Part shown: positions 1-12,189 of the stretch, piece by piece
How positions within the stretch are numbered: the first letter of the stretch is position 1
Layout of the letters: every line of letters begins with the position of its first letter
Assembly: GCA_944472155.2 (NCBI GenBank)
Contig: OX235279.1
Coordinates: 116,118,110-116,182,109 of the forward strand
Source: Trichobilharzia szidati
Taxonomy: Eukaryota > Platyhelminthes > Trematoda > Strigeidida > Schistosomatidae
DNA length: 64,000 nucleotides
Reading direction: 5' to 3'
The notes under the pieces: model-generated
Told to the model about the DNA's origin: nothing
Databases searched by the model: none
What the model saw: only the letters and a program-made list of their open reading frames with translations
Translations under genes and position numbers: made by a program

Positions 1-61
1 CACAAAGCATGACTCATTTGAATCAAAGAAGTATTCCAGAGATAATCGTTCTTTCAATTAT

Positions 62-291
62 TTGTTTTCCTTCACGTTCCCCAGTGGAACATAGGGCTTC
101 AAGCTAGTGGCTTGAAGTTTCTGTAACAGTGTTTATTTTACAGGATGGGGTTGCTAGCCTCATGCCCAACCTTTCCTCTTCACCAGCATTATTTCTGGCT
201 TGGCGAGGTAAAGGAGTGCGTCGACCGGGGATTGAACCCCGGACCATGTGCATGGTCAGCGAGCGTCCTAACCGCTATGCCACCGACGCCA
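62..291 (-). mobile_element. tRNA-headed SINE, copy S1
   Basis: Read on the minus strand, a tRNA-like head begins near 290 with a GGCATAGCGGTTAGGA A-box and a GGTTCAATCCCC B-box. It is followed by a body containing GGTTGGGCATGAGGCTAGC and a 3' end with the CTTCAAGCCACTAGCTTGAAG hairpin and GTTCCACTGGGGAACGTGAA. A 9-bp direct repeat TTCAATTAT flanks it at 53-61 and 292-300, as expected of a target-primed insertion. It has no coding capacity. The head is not a functional tRNA: the anticodon arm is replaced by a GACCATG/CATGGTC-type inverted repeat. Confidence 0.85.
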
Positions 292-300
292 TTCAATTAT

Positions 301-620
301 AGCTAAGAATATATTACAAAACAATTTCCTTATGTCATTTTTTACATTTATTCGAAGCATAAATCCTCTGTTAAAACTTTAGCCCAGATGCTTTATGACT
401 TGATGTTTCTGAGACAGAGCTTTAAATGATGCTTTGGTCCTCGTCTTTACTGCAGGCTGATAATGACTGAAAGATTTAGCTTACCCTTAGAAGTATGTTT
501 GTGGACAAGACTTCATTTCAGATTTTCTTTTTTAGAGTTTATTAGTTCAATGCTAAATGATAAGTAGCTGACTGAATCGTGATTTGAAAATAGAACTTTT
601 AATCATATAAACCTAGTTAG
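301..620. other. AT-rich DNA, no feature seen
   Basis: AT-rich sequence with no long ORF, repeat match inside this window, or splice-like coding block that I can support. Confidence 0.5.
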
Positions 621-790
621 AAAGTTATGTGAGTGCCTTGATATGATTATAAGCAATACATTTTGCTTGAAACTTAATCAGCAAATAATACCGTATTACT
701 GTGTGCTTTAATCTAATAAATTTACTGATTGGTGGTACTGACAACTGTTTTCTTATGATCCTATGATCCTTATTTCGTAGAGTATATCCA
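621..790 (+). repeat. Stem-loop repeat family, copy A (decayed)
   Basis: The segment CTTGATATGATTATAAGCA, a loop, then TTGCTTGAAAC aligns with 3735-3840 (plus strand) and with 44790-44900 (minus strand). All three continue into a shared AT-rich 3' portion. Here the stem is weakened (AAGCA/TGCTT). The family is unnamed by me. It could be the 3' or LTR part of a Penelope-like element, because the stem ending in CGAAAC resembles the second half of a hammerhead core. Confidence 0.55.
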
Positions 791-2485
791 CTTGATTTAT
801 TCAGGATTCTGATCATCAAATTTGTTAGTCATTCACAAGTTTTCACTGCACGGGTCTTCTTTGGATCAATTAATTCCACCAGTTTGGAAATAGTCAATCG
901 ACTTAAACAACACTGACTTTTTTCTATTGGATCACACAGATAAACGAATGAATCGAATCTTTTTTCTTGTTTCCTCCGTCACCTTTTTACGTTAATACTG
1001 ATGTTCGCTTGGATTTGCATTTGTTATTGATGAATTCAAATTTAAGTTGTTTTTATAGGGTGTTCAAGTCAATATATTTATAGATTTTAGTTCAATCTAT
1101 ATACTATCACACATCCATTGTTTATCTTGCGTGTCTAAAGTTTGTTTGTTTCAAGATTTTGATAGTTGCTCAGCTGCTTTTATGATTATAATAGTGTGTG
1201 TGAGAGAAAAACAATGAAGTTATTCAATAAATTGTGATTATCGTGTGACACTCATGGAAACCCCATGAAATAGGATGAAATTCACAGTTGTCAATATTTA
1301 CCTTTTAAATGATATTTTAGTTTTCCTTCCTGTTCTTTGGTCAGAATAACAAGCTAAATGATGATTTCATAGATGCATGACCAACGTCTTTCTAATGGTC
1401 TGTATTCTTTTAGTCAGTGAAAATCGAGCAACCAGAATAAAGACAGTTTGAATTAAACTGTCGCCCTGATGCAATAGGATTCATAAGCATAAGGCGCATT
1501 TTCGACAGACTGTTAAATTATTGTAAAGGTGATGATTAGATGGCATTGCGCTCACTCCCCTAGGTACACAAAGTCAGAGAGGAGTTTGAAAAAGCCTACA
1601 CGCCATAAATATTCTCAGTGATTTCAAAGTGATAGATATTTTCCACTAAATTTACAGTGTTTATATTGTTTGTATAAATTAAACAAAGGTTGGCGAGGCC
1701 ATGAACAGTTACTGAAATATCTCAGCAGTCTTCTGTCAACTGATTTATGAATAATTGTAAAATTACAGACTTCTTTTGAAAAGGTAACAGAAATGATTTC
1801 ACTCTGTGTGCTAGTGGGCGATGGAAACAAAAAACATTTTATGCGGTAGTTATGAAATACACCTCTAGTAAGACAGTTACCTAAAATACCTGAGTCTTGA
1901 AACATCCGAAGTTTGAATAGTTGCTGATCAAAGTAAATTTGGCTAAAGCCTACTAATTTCACTGCTCAGTGAATCAGTTATGTAACTACAAATTAAACAT
2001 AAAGAGTAGAAATAGGGACAAACTTTATTACGATAGTCTAACAGGAAACAAGAAAACCAAGTAATATCTGGGCATCATTTTTAAAAGGTCAGTAATAATA
2101 AGCTACATTTATGACCAAATATATAACAAAAGGAAAGGATATCTTATTGAAATGAAACATGTAATTAAACATGTTTTACTTATGATCAATATATTTTGAG
2201 TCGTGGACTTAATTTCGGTCCCTAATGTTAGGAAAGTGGTAAACTTGAGTGAAGAATACTGTACATTGGCAAATACATTTATTTCGTATAACATTTCACC
2301 ATCTTAATTGCTGAGTATTTTCATGGTTACTTTAAATTTTATCTAAAGTTTATTTCAGTATTAAATTTATGAGTAAATGTTTGTTAAATAAGTTGGTCGT
2401 TAGTGTGGTGTGAAAATTAGTATACTTGAATTGTAGAAAAACATAAAAGACGATAGGAACAAAAACGTCTAAGGCTGGGTTACTT
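791..2485. other. AT-rich DNA, no feature seen
   Basis: No recognisable exon or element. The ORF at 1624-1962 on the minus strand has no family resemblance and an AT-driven composition. Confidence 0.5.
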
Positions 2486-2519
2486 TTGTGTATAAATAGC
2501 CTTCATTATATTTCTATAG

Positions 2520-2784
2520 CTCAGCTTGAAAATTGCAGGATGAAACGACGTTATCTGATTCCGTTGGATCTTTCCAACTCGGCATTACTGAAAAGTGCTA
2601 ACAAGACTAAAAGTTTCCTCAAAAGTTTACCTGCGGAATCACATGCATCGCTAAAGCAGAAAGAAGCGTTTGTGACCGCATATCTGAGCAAGAAATTTAT
2701 GACTCAAAGGTGCGAAAGTCTTCAGTACTGCGATTACTAGCCACTTGACCATGATGGTGAAATTGATTTATTAAAATCAATAAA
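2520..2784 (+). CDS. Candidate 3'-terminal exon of an unidentified host gene
   Basis: An open frame runs to a TAG stop ending at 2740. Just upstream is an acceptor-like stretch ending TTTCTATAG at 2519. Codon use from about 2520 is more balanced than the surrounding AT-rich DNA. The peptide is basic and lysine/serine rich, with KRRYLIPLDL near the start and LSKKFMTQRC near the end, and shows no membrane segment or known motif. A canonical AATAAA lies at 2779-2784, 39 nt past the stop, giving a short 3' UTR. I do not recognise the protein. It could instead be a single-exon ORF starting at the ATG at 2540, a processed copy, or chance. Upstream exons would lie outside the recognisable part of this window or before it. 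Confidence 0.4.
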
Positions 2785-3715
2785 GTAATTGAAGTTCAGG
2801 TTAGTTACAGTTTGCTAAGTATCTATGGAGTAGTGACCATTAAACATTTATACATCCAGAAATTAATTGTTGTTAATCTCGATCTATCACGACAAACACA
2901 TTTTGTTACCTTTTATTGTTTTAGTTATACTATGTTTTGGAGATATTATTTCATACCCTTAACTTGTTTTGTACCTCTACGCTTAATCCAACTATTTTTT
3001 TTTGACCTCAACTAAATCGCTTAGCCCTTAAGTAAATAGGTTGCCGATCTTACATCAATTTGCGATTTCCTTTCCCAGTCCCAGAATATTCTTGTAATTA
3101 TTTCTGTAAATGCATTAGCCTACCTAACAAAAGCTTTCGGTAAATTATATTATTTTTCCTTATTGGATCTTAACTGGTGCTTAAACCGACAAAGTTAATC
3201 TCTGAGAGAGTTGGCTGGTTTAAATGCCACCCTAATGCCAGCGTCATTGAGAATTCCACATAAGGCCTCTTCTTTCCCTTCCTAATGACACTGGGAAGAG
3301 ACGTAATAATATATTATACCAAATAATATAATTTACCAAACACCATGTAATGACAGTGAGGTCAACTACATAAGTCGAACTACTAGATCGTGCTCGACTG
3401 GAATATCGGAACTTATAAATTTAGCTAGACCTAGAATAATTGACGCTATTGAGTTAAATAACCTAGAAAAAAGCTCAGCCATTGGATTGCAGTCATTGGC
3501 ATGTAATCACAAAATAGGTTGGGTGGGACAGGGTAAGAGTATTACAAATTAATATAGTTAGGTGGAGAGAGAGGTTAATCACTGAAGCTTTGTTTATCGA
3601 TTCAACATGGCACACATGCAATCAGAGTGACGCAATGCTTATACCGGAGATATGGAAAGTGGCAAGAAACAACCAGAGGAAGCTGGAGAGACAGAAAGAC
3701 AGAAAACATATATAA
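2785..3715. other. AT-rich DNA, no feature seen
   Basis: No supported gene or element. The ORF at 2812-3015 is phenylalanine/leucine rich in a T-rich stretch and is not convincing. Confidence 0.45.
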
Positions 3716-3845
3716 GACAAATTGTGAGAGCGTGTGACTAAAATTGATATGATAATGAGCAATAATTTATGCTCGAAACCTTGTCATCCACTTGTTAATA
3801 CTGCATCACTGTCTGACAATTAAAATAAACTTATCTATTATGGAA
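3716..3845 (+). repeat. Stem-loop repeat family, copy B
   Basis: Contains TTGATATGATAATGAGCA, an AT-rich loop, then TGCTCGAAAC. The 5-bp stem GAGCA/TGCTC is intact. The following AT-rich stretch matches copy A (621-790) and copy C (44790-44900, opposite strand). It is noncoding. Confidence 0.65.
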
Positions 3846-5055
3846 TTTTATCGCTTAGCACTTATATGGGCAAAACACAGAGTTCTCATATTTACACTTA
3901 TATTGTAAGATATTCGGTTGGTAAAAGACTTAATACATGCAAGATAGGGATACAATTTTCTCTTAACTGATATATGCTGGCCATCAGTTAGTGAATATAT
4001 AGCTACAGAATCTAGAATATTCGAAACCATTTTTGTCGAGCTGATTTATCTACGATTGTAACAAAAAGCATTTTGTTTCCACAAAAACTGGTACAAGTTC
4101 AAGAAAATAATGTCTGGCTTCAGTATATACAGTTATTGTGGGAGACATCTATCAGACCATTGTTGCGGAAAGTTCGCAGAAAGTTATGCCTACAGAAAGT
4201 TCACTTCTGTGCCTTTGGCTAAATAAAGTCACCAGAAAACCAAAAGCAGTTACAAGCCTTACTTTGGAGTCCACTTGAAGCCTGAGTTAATGCAAAATAA
4301 CTAAAAAAGCACCACGGAATCAGGTAAACTATTTCGAATAATTACCAACGGATAGTCTCAGTTTCTTATTGCTTAACCTTTTTATCTAACTCGCTTATTG
4401 TATTATTACCAGCTGTATTAGCACAACAGCGCCTGAGTAAATGCATATCACTGTTTACTGGCATAAATCACCCCAAATCAACCTGAGTTTAGTAATCACT
4501 ACCGACAGTCACTGATTAAAGTGATAGTATGTATTCATTCTCTCAAGATTAATTAATTTGTGTAGTTAAACCGTAGTAGAAATTTGTAACTCATGTTAAT
4601 AATTTTTAAGTAGATGCGTTATTGGGAGACTTTTATTTAGTGTTTTACTGGAGGCATTGTTCAGAAGAACAATGAAATTTTCGTAATTAGACCAACCAGC
4701 TCAGAGAAATCTGCCCCATCAAAAAATAATTAAACTCTGCTTGAAGAACATGGTATCACTGAATCCGTCAAACAAGCCACCTTTTTATGAGATTGATGTC
4801 GATACTTTTGGTGCCTTTTACAGGGCTTGTATCATATTAACACTTTAGTTGCATTCTAGGTAGTTTCTATCCCAATCCTTCTTACATTTGTCTTTAATAA
4901 ACTTATTCAGCTGTCTCAGTAACTGTTCGTCTCGCTATAAAATGTCGTGTGTCAATTAGTTGATAAATATGTAAATTCTTTCAACAACGTGAATTTAGTC
5001 TACAAAAGTCGTTTCAGCAGATATAACAGTCCTCCACTAATTCTTTTTATTTTTA
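3846..5055. other. AT-rich DNA, no feature seen
   Basis: No gene or repeat that I can support. Ends in a T-rich, acceptor-like tract at 5041-5056. Confidence 0.45.
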
Positions 5056-5056
5056 G

Positions 5057-5293
5057 ATAATATTGGTTTTAGTAAGTCAGGAAATGAATTTTCACCAGAG
5101 GAAACATCACTCTGTTTTCCAGAAGTGGAGGTCTAAAAGAGTTAATGTATTATTCACCTATGTGACGAAATTATCTCCTAAGAAGATAGCACCAGAGTAT
5201 CTCGCTTCCGTAAAAAACCGTTGTTCTTCATGGAAAAATAGACAAATGAAAAGAATGGTTGCAGATTTTCGAATATTACTCTTTCTAGACTGA
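5057..5293 (+). other. Weak exon-like ORF after an acceptor-like site
   Basis: A TTTTTATTTTTAG tract ends at 5056 and is followed by an open frame to a TGA at 5293. The peptide is basic and aromatic (FQKWRSKRVNVLF, then KNRCSSWKNRQMKRM). No family is recognised. It directly precedes an RTE fragment, so it may simply be decayed upstream RTE sequence. No donor site stands out. Confidence 0.2.
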
Positions 5294-5294
5294 A

Positions 5295-6335
5295 TGATTA
5301 CTGACATTGCTGCATGCCAAGTTGTCCTCAATGAAAACTCACGGAATCCTTTGAAGTAATCACGAAAGTAAGACAAGGCTGGTTACCTACTACTATCTCC
5401 AGTGATTTTCCTGATTGAGGAAGACTGGATAATGCGACAGACAGCTGGCAACGAGGAAACGCGCATAAAATAAACCCACACAAAATCTTGGAGGATTTAG
5501 ACTTCGCCGATGACATATGTCTGGTTTTCCTAAAACTGGAAGATTTGAAAGTGAAAAGCAACAAGTTGGCAGAAGAAGCATCCGGAGAAGATAAGACTTC
5601 AGGTGAACATAGAGAAGACAGGGGTGATAAAGATTCCTGACCAACACCAATTGCAACAGCAGCAACAGCAAAAGACAACAATCAGCCAGCATGAATGAAA
5701 GAAATGTTAAAGAAGCCATTTCCTTCACCTACCAACCTGGGAAGCATCATTTCAACTACAGGCGCACAGACCGGACGAGGATATCAAAGGGAGGATCAGA
5801 AAAGCAAGACAAGTTTTCATTATTCTCAAGTCAGTGTTGAGATCAACAGCACTCACTATGAAAAATAAGATCCGGATTTTCAACTTCAATGTGAAGTCAA
5901 TGCTACTATACACATCGGAAACTTGATGCTTCACGAAAGGCACTTCGAACAAACTACCGACCTTCATCGATAGCCGTCTTCGCTCAGTACTGAAGATTAG
6001 ATGGCCGGTCAGAAAAGATCAGCAACAGGGAGGGATCTCTGGTAATGTGTGAACCGATTGTGCAAGAAATATGCAGGAAGAAATGGAGGTGGATTGGCCA
6101 TACTCTGAGAAAACCATCAAGTGAGTGATATCACACTCCAGGTCGTCGCTCGAGTGGAACCCGAATGGAAAGCGGTGCGTCAGTGCGACGATGACACTTG
6201 GGAGGTCATGTGAAGAGGAGATGGAAGCATGTGGGTCAGGCGCAAACGTTGGCAGGGAACCGAACGCAGTGGAGACGTGCGTCTGATGCCTTATGTTCCT
6301 CTAGGAATTAAAGAAAACAATAATAATAATTTGAA
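5295..6335 (+). pseudogene. RTE-clade retrotransposon, 3' fragment R1
   Basis: Decayed C-terminal half of an RTE-type reverse transcriptase. The catalytic FADD box is present as DFADDIC near 5500. It is preceded by remains of the RQG box and followed by KIRIFNFNVKSMLLY and a CRKKWRWIGH-like block, the usual order in schistosome RTE (SR2-like) elements. Stops and frameshifts interrupt it repeatedly. The end reads TTATGTTCCTCTAGGAA, followed by an (AAT)n tract at 6319-6330, which is the family's tail. It is a 5'-truncated dead copy. Confidence 0.8.
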
Positions 6336-6368
6336 TTTAGACGCTAGCTTTATGTATATATATATATA
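6319..6368. repeat. (AAT)n tail and (TA)7 microsatellite
   Basis: AAT repeats at 6319-6330 form the tail of R1, and TA repeats run from 6355 to 6368. Confidence 0.8.
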
Positions 6369-7899
6369 CCGTTTCAGAGCAGCAGTCTCATAAACTGAGT
6401 AAAGAATTTTTCACTTTTTAGATATTTATTATTAAATTGCCACTTGTTTATCTTTCTTTTTTTCATGCCAAAGGCTGTCAATAAATAAGGAAACTTTGGT
6501 GCAATTTGATTGAGATTTTCAAGATAATGTCTTAATTTTTTGATACTGTAAAATTGCTACTTTCAAACATTCATGCATGTTTGCAGTTTACTTCGTCATG
6601 CAACAGTTACCTTGGTTCTCACAATATTACAGTGTCTGTTTTAATTTCACAAATAAATAAATAAGTTAAAGTAAACTCTGAAGCCTTCGATTGGGAATTT
6701 CAGTTCTGAAAAATTAATAAACGAACTAAAAAAATATATAGTAAAAGAGCCAGCGATATCGTAGCTTTTGATGGCTTATCCAGCAACCTTTTAATGAAAC
6801 GCCTGAACATTTTGGCAGTTCAGCTTCCATTCATATTATCTACTTCATGATTTCTTTGTGAAAATTAACGGATCATGTACTTTCAAACAGATTCCTTTTC
6901 ATTCAGGAACCCACGCTGACGATGGTATGGATAATTCTTTGTTTTTTTTCACGATAGTTAAAAAGCTTAAACTGTAGAGAAATTAAGTGTTAACTCAAAA
7001 GCAGCTAAAGTGTTATAGTGTAACTTTACAACGTCATGAAGTTCAATGAGATTAAAACTGAGAATATAGGCAAAAATAGATAAATTCAAAAGGAATTTTT
7101 ATCTGATGTCATCTTTAAGCTGACAGCTGTTATAGTTATAACCTGCTATGATTGAATATTAACGTAAAATTTAATATATTTGACCTAAATGTTAGATTAG
7201 AAGATTTAATAGGAGAAGAAAAGGATTTACCACGAAGAATTTACTGACCTGAATTATATTTTAATTAAGGATATCACTTGAGGACATACGATTTCATCAA
7301 TTTATGGTCCTAGTTAATGATGATCAACTACCATTTTATCCGTCAAGAAATTAGTGAATCTCTGAAAACAGATAAGCAGATGTATTTTTCTGACGGAGAC
7401 TGGTGGTAGGATTTACGATGCATATTCTGTCTAGCTTGTAATTATCACCTTTATTTACCGAGTAAACTAACAGAGCGCCTGTTATTTTCAAAGACTAGAT
7501 GATGATCTCGGGAAGTTTAATCCCCAACAGCCATATCTCATTCAATGAAATTCAATTTATCCAACTGAATTTAATCATCTTTTGTTGTTTACCCTTATTG
7601 AAACCAATAAAACTCTTTGAAGTATTGACATGGCAATAAAAGAACCACTGAAGTCCAATTGGCTTCACCTGGTTAGCTTTAGTAGGGTAGAAAAGCAAGC
7701 ATATAACAAGAATCACCAGACACTCTTTGCAGTAAAGTATAATGCATAATGATTGTTGTTATCATACGATATTTAAACCTAGGTACATGTGATATTTACA
7801 AGAAATTAAATTAGAAAAAATTACACTTAATTCACTGAAAGTGCCAACCTTAAAACAGCTCAGTACAACATGGTGCAAGTGAATGGGTTAAAAATCTAT
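6369..7899. other. AT-rich DNA, no feature seen
   Basis: No exon, RNA gene or recognisable repeat. Compositionally like the other spacer stretches. Confidence 0.45.
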
Positions 7900-7997
7900 G
7901 CTAGAAAAAAATCAGCATGAGCATGTGTACTAAGATCTGTGGTACGGTTAACAATGCTGCTGAGGCAAATCCATCTGGTCTCTCAGCTTTACGTTTT

Positions 7998-8225
7998 TTT
8001 CCTTCACGTTCCCAGTGGAACATAGGGCTTCAAGCTAGTGGCTTGAAGTTTCTGTGGCAGTGGTGCTTTTTTTCACAGGATGGGGTTGCTAGCCTCATGC
8101 CCAACCTTTCCTCTTCACCAGCATTATTTCTGGCTTGGCGAGGTAAAGGAGTGCGTCGGTCGGGGATCGAACCCCGGACCATGTGCATGTTCGGTGAGAG
8201 TCCTAACCGCTGTGCCACCGACGCC
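7998..8225 (-). mobile_element. tRNA-headed SINE, copy S2 (nested in RTE R2)
   Basis: Same family as S1: tRNA-like head at 8155-8225, body GGTTGGGCATGAGGCTAGC, and the CTTGAAGC hairpin at the end. It interrupts the RTE pre-RT domain: the RTE reading continues as KTRNA on one side and RPDG on the other. Its target duplication is not clean. Open frames crossing it are hybrids of SINE and RTE and should not be taken as genes. Confidence 0.85.
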
Positions 8226-9528
8226 ACAGCGTTCCTGGTTTTCAGTAATTTTGTGGCTATCAGAGCTTCTACTTTTGTCAGAAGGTTGGTGTTCACTGGC
8301 ATCCTTATCTACTGCTAATATTTTTAGAAAAGTTGAAGGTGGCAGTCAACTCCATGGTTTTCTGAAGTGATCATTTCGTTGTTTCCCATGTATAACCTCT
8401 TTGGTAGTGGCGTTTCATTCATTATCTTTCACTGGCATCAACTGCGTTAATCTGTTCCGTGATAAAGGCTTGGTTATTCGGTGTGATGCTGTTAAGTCTC
8501 TCCAACCCGTTGTGTTTCTTTTGTCAGTGTGTCGTGAAAGCGTCTTTTGTCGTTACTAGCAATTTTTCCCCAATTTATTCAATGCACTGTAGATTATGCT
8601 CATCTTTCCTTTACGTTATTTATCTCTACGCTTGTTCACTTACTGTTTCGCCGTCCTTCTCTTCACTGTCAGCTCCTATTTCTCAGTAGGAGTCCATTTC
8701 TTTTCTTACTTCTGTTTCTTGAATAAAAACTGTCTATACAGGATTCCTTTCACGTTGTTTTATGAGTTTTAGTGTTCCTTCATGAAGTTCTCCTGCCTAA
8801 TGCTGCTCAGTTTCTCCAACTTTTTCGTTATGCTGGCAGTTGGTGTTCTTTGAAGTTCCATCCTTTCTTTTTGGAATGTTGAACTACAATTTCCGTCTGT
8901 ATTCAACTTCTATGAAGGCATTTGACATGATCTCGAAGGTTTCCTGCAATACACAGTGGTCTGGATCTACACACACTTTCCTCCTTTATTTTTAGTCCAG
9001 TAAGGTGCGTCTCCACTTTCATGAAATTTATCTAACCTCCTGTGTTTCCATATAGTGAAGTTGACCTTCCTCTATGTTTATCCTTACGGCTGTACATACC
9101 ACCACCAACTACCATGTCTTCAGAGGCTCAGAAGTTAACAAAGAGCTCCCACTTCTAAGTCATTTCACTGCGAGATGGGATGTGCACTCATGATGAGTTC
9201 TCTTTGGGTGTAGTGTGTGTAGTCTACTCCCAGGATTACATTCAATTCATACATCAGAATTTTGATCTAATCATCTGGCTAGGGTCTTTCTCATTACTTT
9301 CCACAATTGTCTGTAGAAGTGCCCCATCTTGTTCATTCAGACTCTGATGTTTGTGGGTGCATGACATTTTTATATTCGTAATTTTTCTTCTTTTTTAGTT
9401 AAATCTTGCTGTCATGATCCTCTATGAGATTTATTCAAAACTCATAGGGTCTATGATGGTGTTCTTAACGTAGTACGCTTGATAGCTTCAAACACAGCGC
9501 GTACATTCCATGTCTCTATGTTTATTTT

Positions 9529-9761
9529 TTTTTATTCATTCACGTTCCCAGTGGAACATAGGGCTTCAAGCTAGAGGCTTGAAGTTTCTGTAGCAGTGTT
9601 TATTTTCACAGGATGGGGTTGCTAGCCTCATGCCCAACCTTTCCTCTTCACCAGCTTTATTACCGGCTTAGCGAGGTAAAGGAGTGCGTCGGCCGCGGAC
9701 CGAACCCCGGATCATGTGCATGGTCGGCGAGCGTGCTAACCGCTGTGCCACCGACGCACAC
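9529..9761 (-). mobile_element. tRNA-headed SINE, copy S3 (nested in RTE R2)
   Basis: Full-length family member with the same head, body and hairpin tail as S1. A perfect 13-bp direct repeat, CTATGTTTATTTT, flanks it at 9516-9528 and 9762-9774. The tail is A-rich on the minus strand. RTE leader sequence is found on both sides, showing insertion into an existing RTE copy. Confidence 0.9.
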
Positions 9762-9850
9762 CTATGTTTATTTTGCTTCTGTCAAAACACACACTGGCTG
9801 ACTGGGTCCCCTAAGGCTTTCACTTGTACGCATCATTGGCCCTCCAATCG

Positions 9851-11326
9851 AGAAGTCTTTCCAATTTTATTAGAAAATAAGTTTTTCTGTATTTATAAAG
9901 CTTCTGTAGCTACTGGGTTATCTTTCATGAAGTCAGATTTCTAGCCCAAATCTAATCAAACCTTTTTTCATAACTTAGGAACGTTTAGTAAACCAGGCGT
10001 TATCTACTGTGAAGAAATGCTACAATGCCTTTTTAATGCATCCATCCGGTAAAATAAAGCAACAAATTGCACTATGTACCTAGCTGTTCTATTAAGTAGA
10101 AACATTTTGAGTAATCACCATAAGAATCTTTTTGCTTAGATGCTGAACAGCTGGAACAAGGAAGCTTGAATTCTCATTGGAGAAAATTATTTTACAACGA
10201 AATGAATTATAAAAGTTGACGTTGTAAAGCTGATAGAACAGAAGTGTTGAAGCCTTAACAGATGGGTTTGTTATGGCACACACAGCTCTAAGACAAGTAC
10301 ATGTTCTTTGGATATCTGTGAATTAAGCACTTTTGCATTTCCTATAACCTGGTTTTCTTTGACTTTTTCTTGATCATACTGATCTTTCAAGCTTAGTTGG
10401 TAACTTTATTTGTAGACCATAGAACTGGACAATTATATCTTTATCAACATTCAACTGTGTTAAGAATAAATTTCATCCATAAAAGTCATGTTAACCATAC
10501 AGGTACAAAAAAAAACAGGAGTTTGAAAGTCTCCTAATGCATCGTACTATTAATAAATATCACATTATTCTAGCTTATGTTTTACAAACCCCACTCTCTG
10601 TTGGTTCTTTTCTAAGTGATTTTATGATTCGTGTGGCAAAGTATTTTAAGCTATCTAGATGACAGTGTTTTGGATTAATAACTTCACCAAGTTAAAAAAA
10701 AAATAAAACGAGCAGTTTGATTACTCTTTTATGTCAATTAGGAAATTACAATGGTGAGTCAGGCTGAAATATTAAAGTGATGCAGTGACTTCATTGTGCA
10801 TACTCTGGCTATATTTGCTTATTTCAGGCGAATATTTTCAAGAAGCCATGTGCTGCCATCTGTGTATTATTTTAATACAATTGTTCATCTGAGGTTTCTT
10901 ACTCGAACTCTCTTTTTCACTATTAAATCTGATGCAGTCTAAAACAGTATAGAGACCACATTCACCCCTTTCGTTTGTTCTGAATTCAAGAAGACTGGTT
11001 GGTTTTAGGATTAATAGGAAGTCAATAAGATGCATGATTCAGGAACTGCTGACCAACAACCAATTTAGCACAGATGTTTAGTCACTGCAGTTGTCAACGC
11101 ATTCACTTTCTGGTTAAATATGCCAGCCAAAAATGAAATGTTTGTTTGTTTTAATTTTAATTTAGTTCTAATTTTGTGCATGAAAATAATATATGGGTGG
11201 GTTTTATTATAAGATTATCTAGTCAGATAAAATAATTGTAGTCTGTGAGATCGAATGTAATTCTTAAGAAGCTAAGTAAAAAAGCACACATCTGTGGGAC
11301 AGCGGTAACTCTGAAGCGTTATTTAA
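9851..11326. other. AT-rich DNA, no feature seen
   Basis: No supported gene. The minus-strand ORF at 10838-11035 has no recognisable domain. Confidence 0.4.
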
Positions 11327-11430
11327 AACAGTTTATTATTATTAATCATTCCCTTGAGTTCCAAGTAGAATATATGGTTTCAGTAGCACGTCTTAACTTT
11401 AGTCTGTCATCTGCAATCTTTTCAGCTGGA
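11327..11430 (-). mobile_element. RTE 3'-end fragment R11
   Basis: On the plus strand an ATTATTATTAAT stretch is followed by CCCTTGAGTTCCAAGTAGAA, a TATGGTTTCAGTAGCAC stretch and TCTGCAATCTTTTCAGCTGG. This matches the inverted 3' ends of R3, R5 and R8. It is a very short 5'-truncated copy. Confidence 0.6.
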
Positions 11431-11799
11431 GTTGTTGAGTAGATAAAACGTGCAACAAATCACGTTAAAGAAGGAAAACAGTGCTTCACTTCTCATTGGA
11501 CAGTAACTAAAATAAGTGTTAATTCACATGAACAATGTAATCATCAAGTGAATGACATGCAGTAGTATGAAACTAAAGCTTTGTTTTAACACAACAGTCT
11601 ATAAGGCGCACAACTAAAACAAAGTGTTGATTTAGTTTGCAACTTTTGTCTGTTCGTGGAAGCATCTAGCAAAGCGCCAATAAACTGAACAAATAAATCT
11701 GTGCCTCATGCACATACCTCAGTGACCAATTTTCTAGTGGACAGATGATTCACATTTTTTTCAAGATCTGTATCATAATTAATTTATTAGCACACTGTT

Positions 11800-12085
11800 A
11801 TTATTGATCGTTTCTTTCATTCTCAGTGGAACACAGGTTTTCAGAAGCGAATCGCCATTTTATCAAGGGTTGGTTTACAGGGTGAAGGATATGACTGGTT
11901 ACAGGATTGGTCGGCGGATCGTCCCGGGTTCGCACTCCAATGGGTGCCATTTAGGACGAAATGGCTGTCCACTACTCTCAGTTTTTCCTGTGGTCCTGTA
12001 ACTGGTGTCAGTTCGTGATCAGTCCTCTTAACTTCAGTGTGTTTTCTGCAATTATTTTCAACTAGCTGTATTACTGCCGACAAAC
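11800..12085 (-). mobile_element. RTE 3'-end fragment R12, interrupted by a hammerhead-type SINE
   Basis: The inverted RTE end (TTCTCAGTGGAACACAGG) at 11820-11855 appears to resume as TCAGTGTGTTTTCTGCAATT near 12030. The intervening 11870-12025 matches the hammerhead-type SINE family. The nesting is inferred from the two RTE halves. Confidence 0.5.
11870..12025 (+). mobile_element. Decayed hammerhead-type SINE, copy H1
   Basis: After a CCCGGGTTCGCACTCC B-box-like stretch, the block TAGGACGAAATGGCTGTCCA keeps the right half of a hammerhead (half of stem II, GAAA and stem III side). The CTGANGA half has been replaced by CCAATGGGTGCC, so the ribozyme cannot be active. The tail GTCAGTTCGTGATCAG matches other copies here. 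Confidence 0.55.
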
Positions 12086-12189
12086 TTTCATTTCCTCTTT
12101 GAGTAATTTTCTCCGTATCATCCCATTTCCGAACACAATGAGAAGCTTAATATATCTTGTGTTTATTAAAATGCAAATGTGTGCGCTTT

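Larger units (their letters stand above)
7900..9850 (-). pseudogene. RTE-clade retrotransposon R2 with two nested SINEs
   Basis: Read on the minus strand from about 9850, an RTE 5' region (TCAGCCAG-type leader, then ACATGGAATGTACGCG) leads into an endonuclease-domain remnant. A KWRRTLLD motif typical of the EN/RT linker is visible near 9000. Then comes the pre-RT region, and finally a GPDGIPAE-box equivalent degraded to RPDGFASAA, near 7960. SINE S2 sits inside that box region and SINE S3 sits near the 5' end, so both inserted after the RTE. The sequence past the box is lost, so the 3' end is missing. Many stops make it noncoding. Confidence 0.65.

Noticed and set aside
8030..8370. Overlapping ORFs of 90-133 residues on both strands
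   Set aside because: They cross the border of SINE S2 and the RTE, so they are chance fusions of element sequence.
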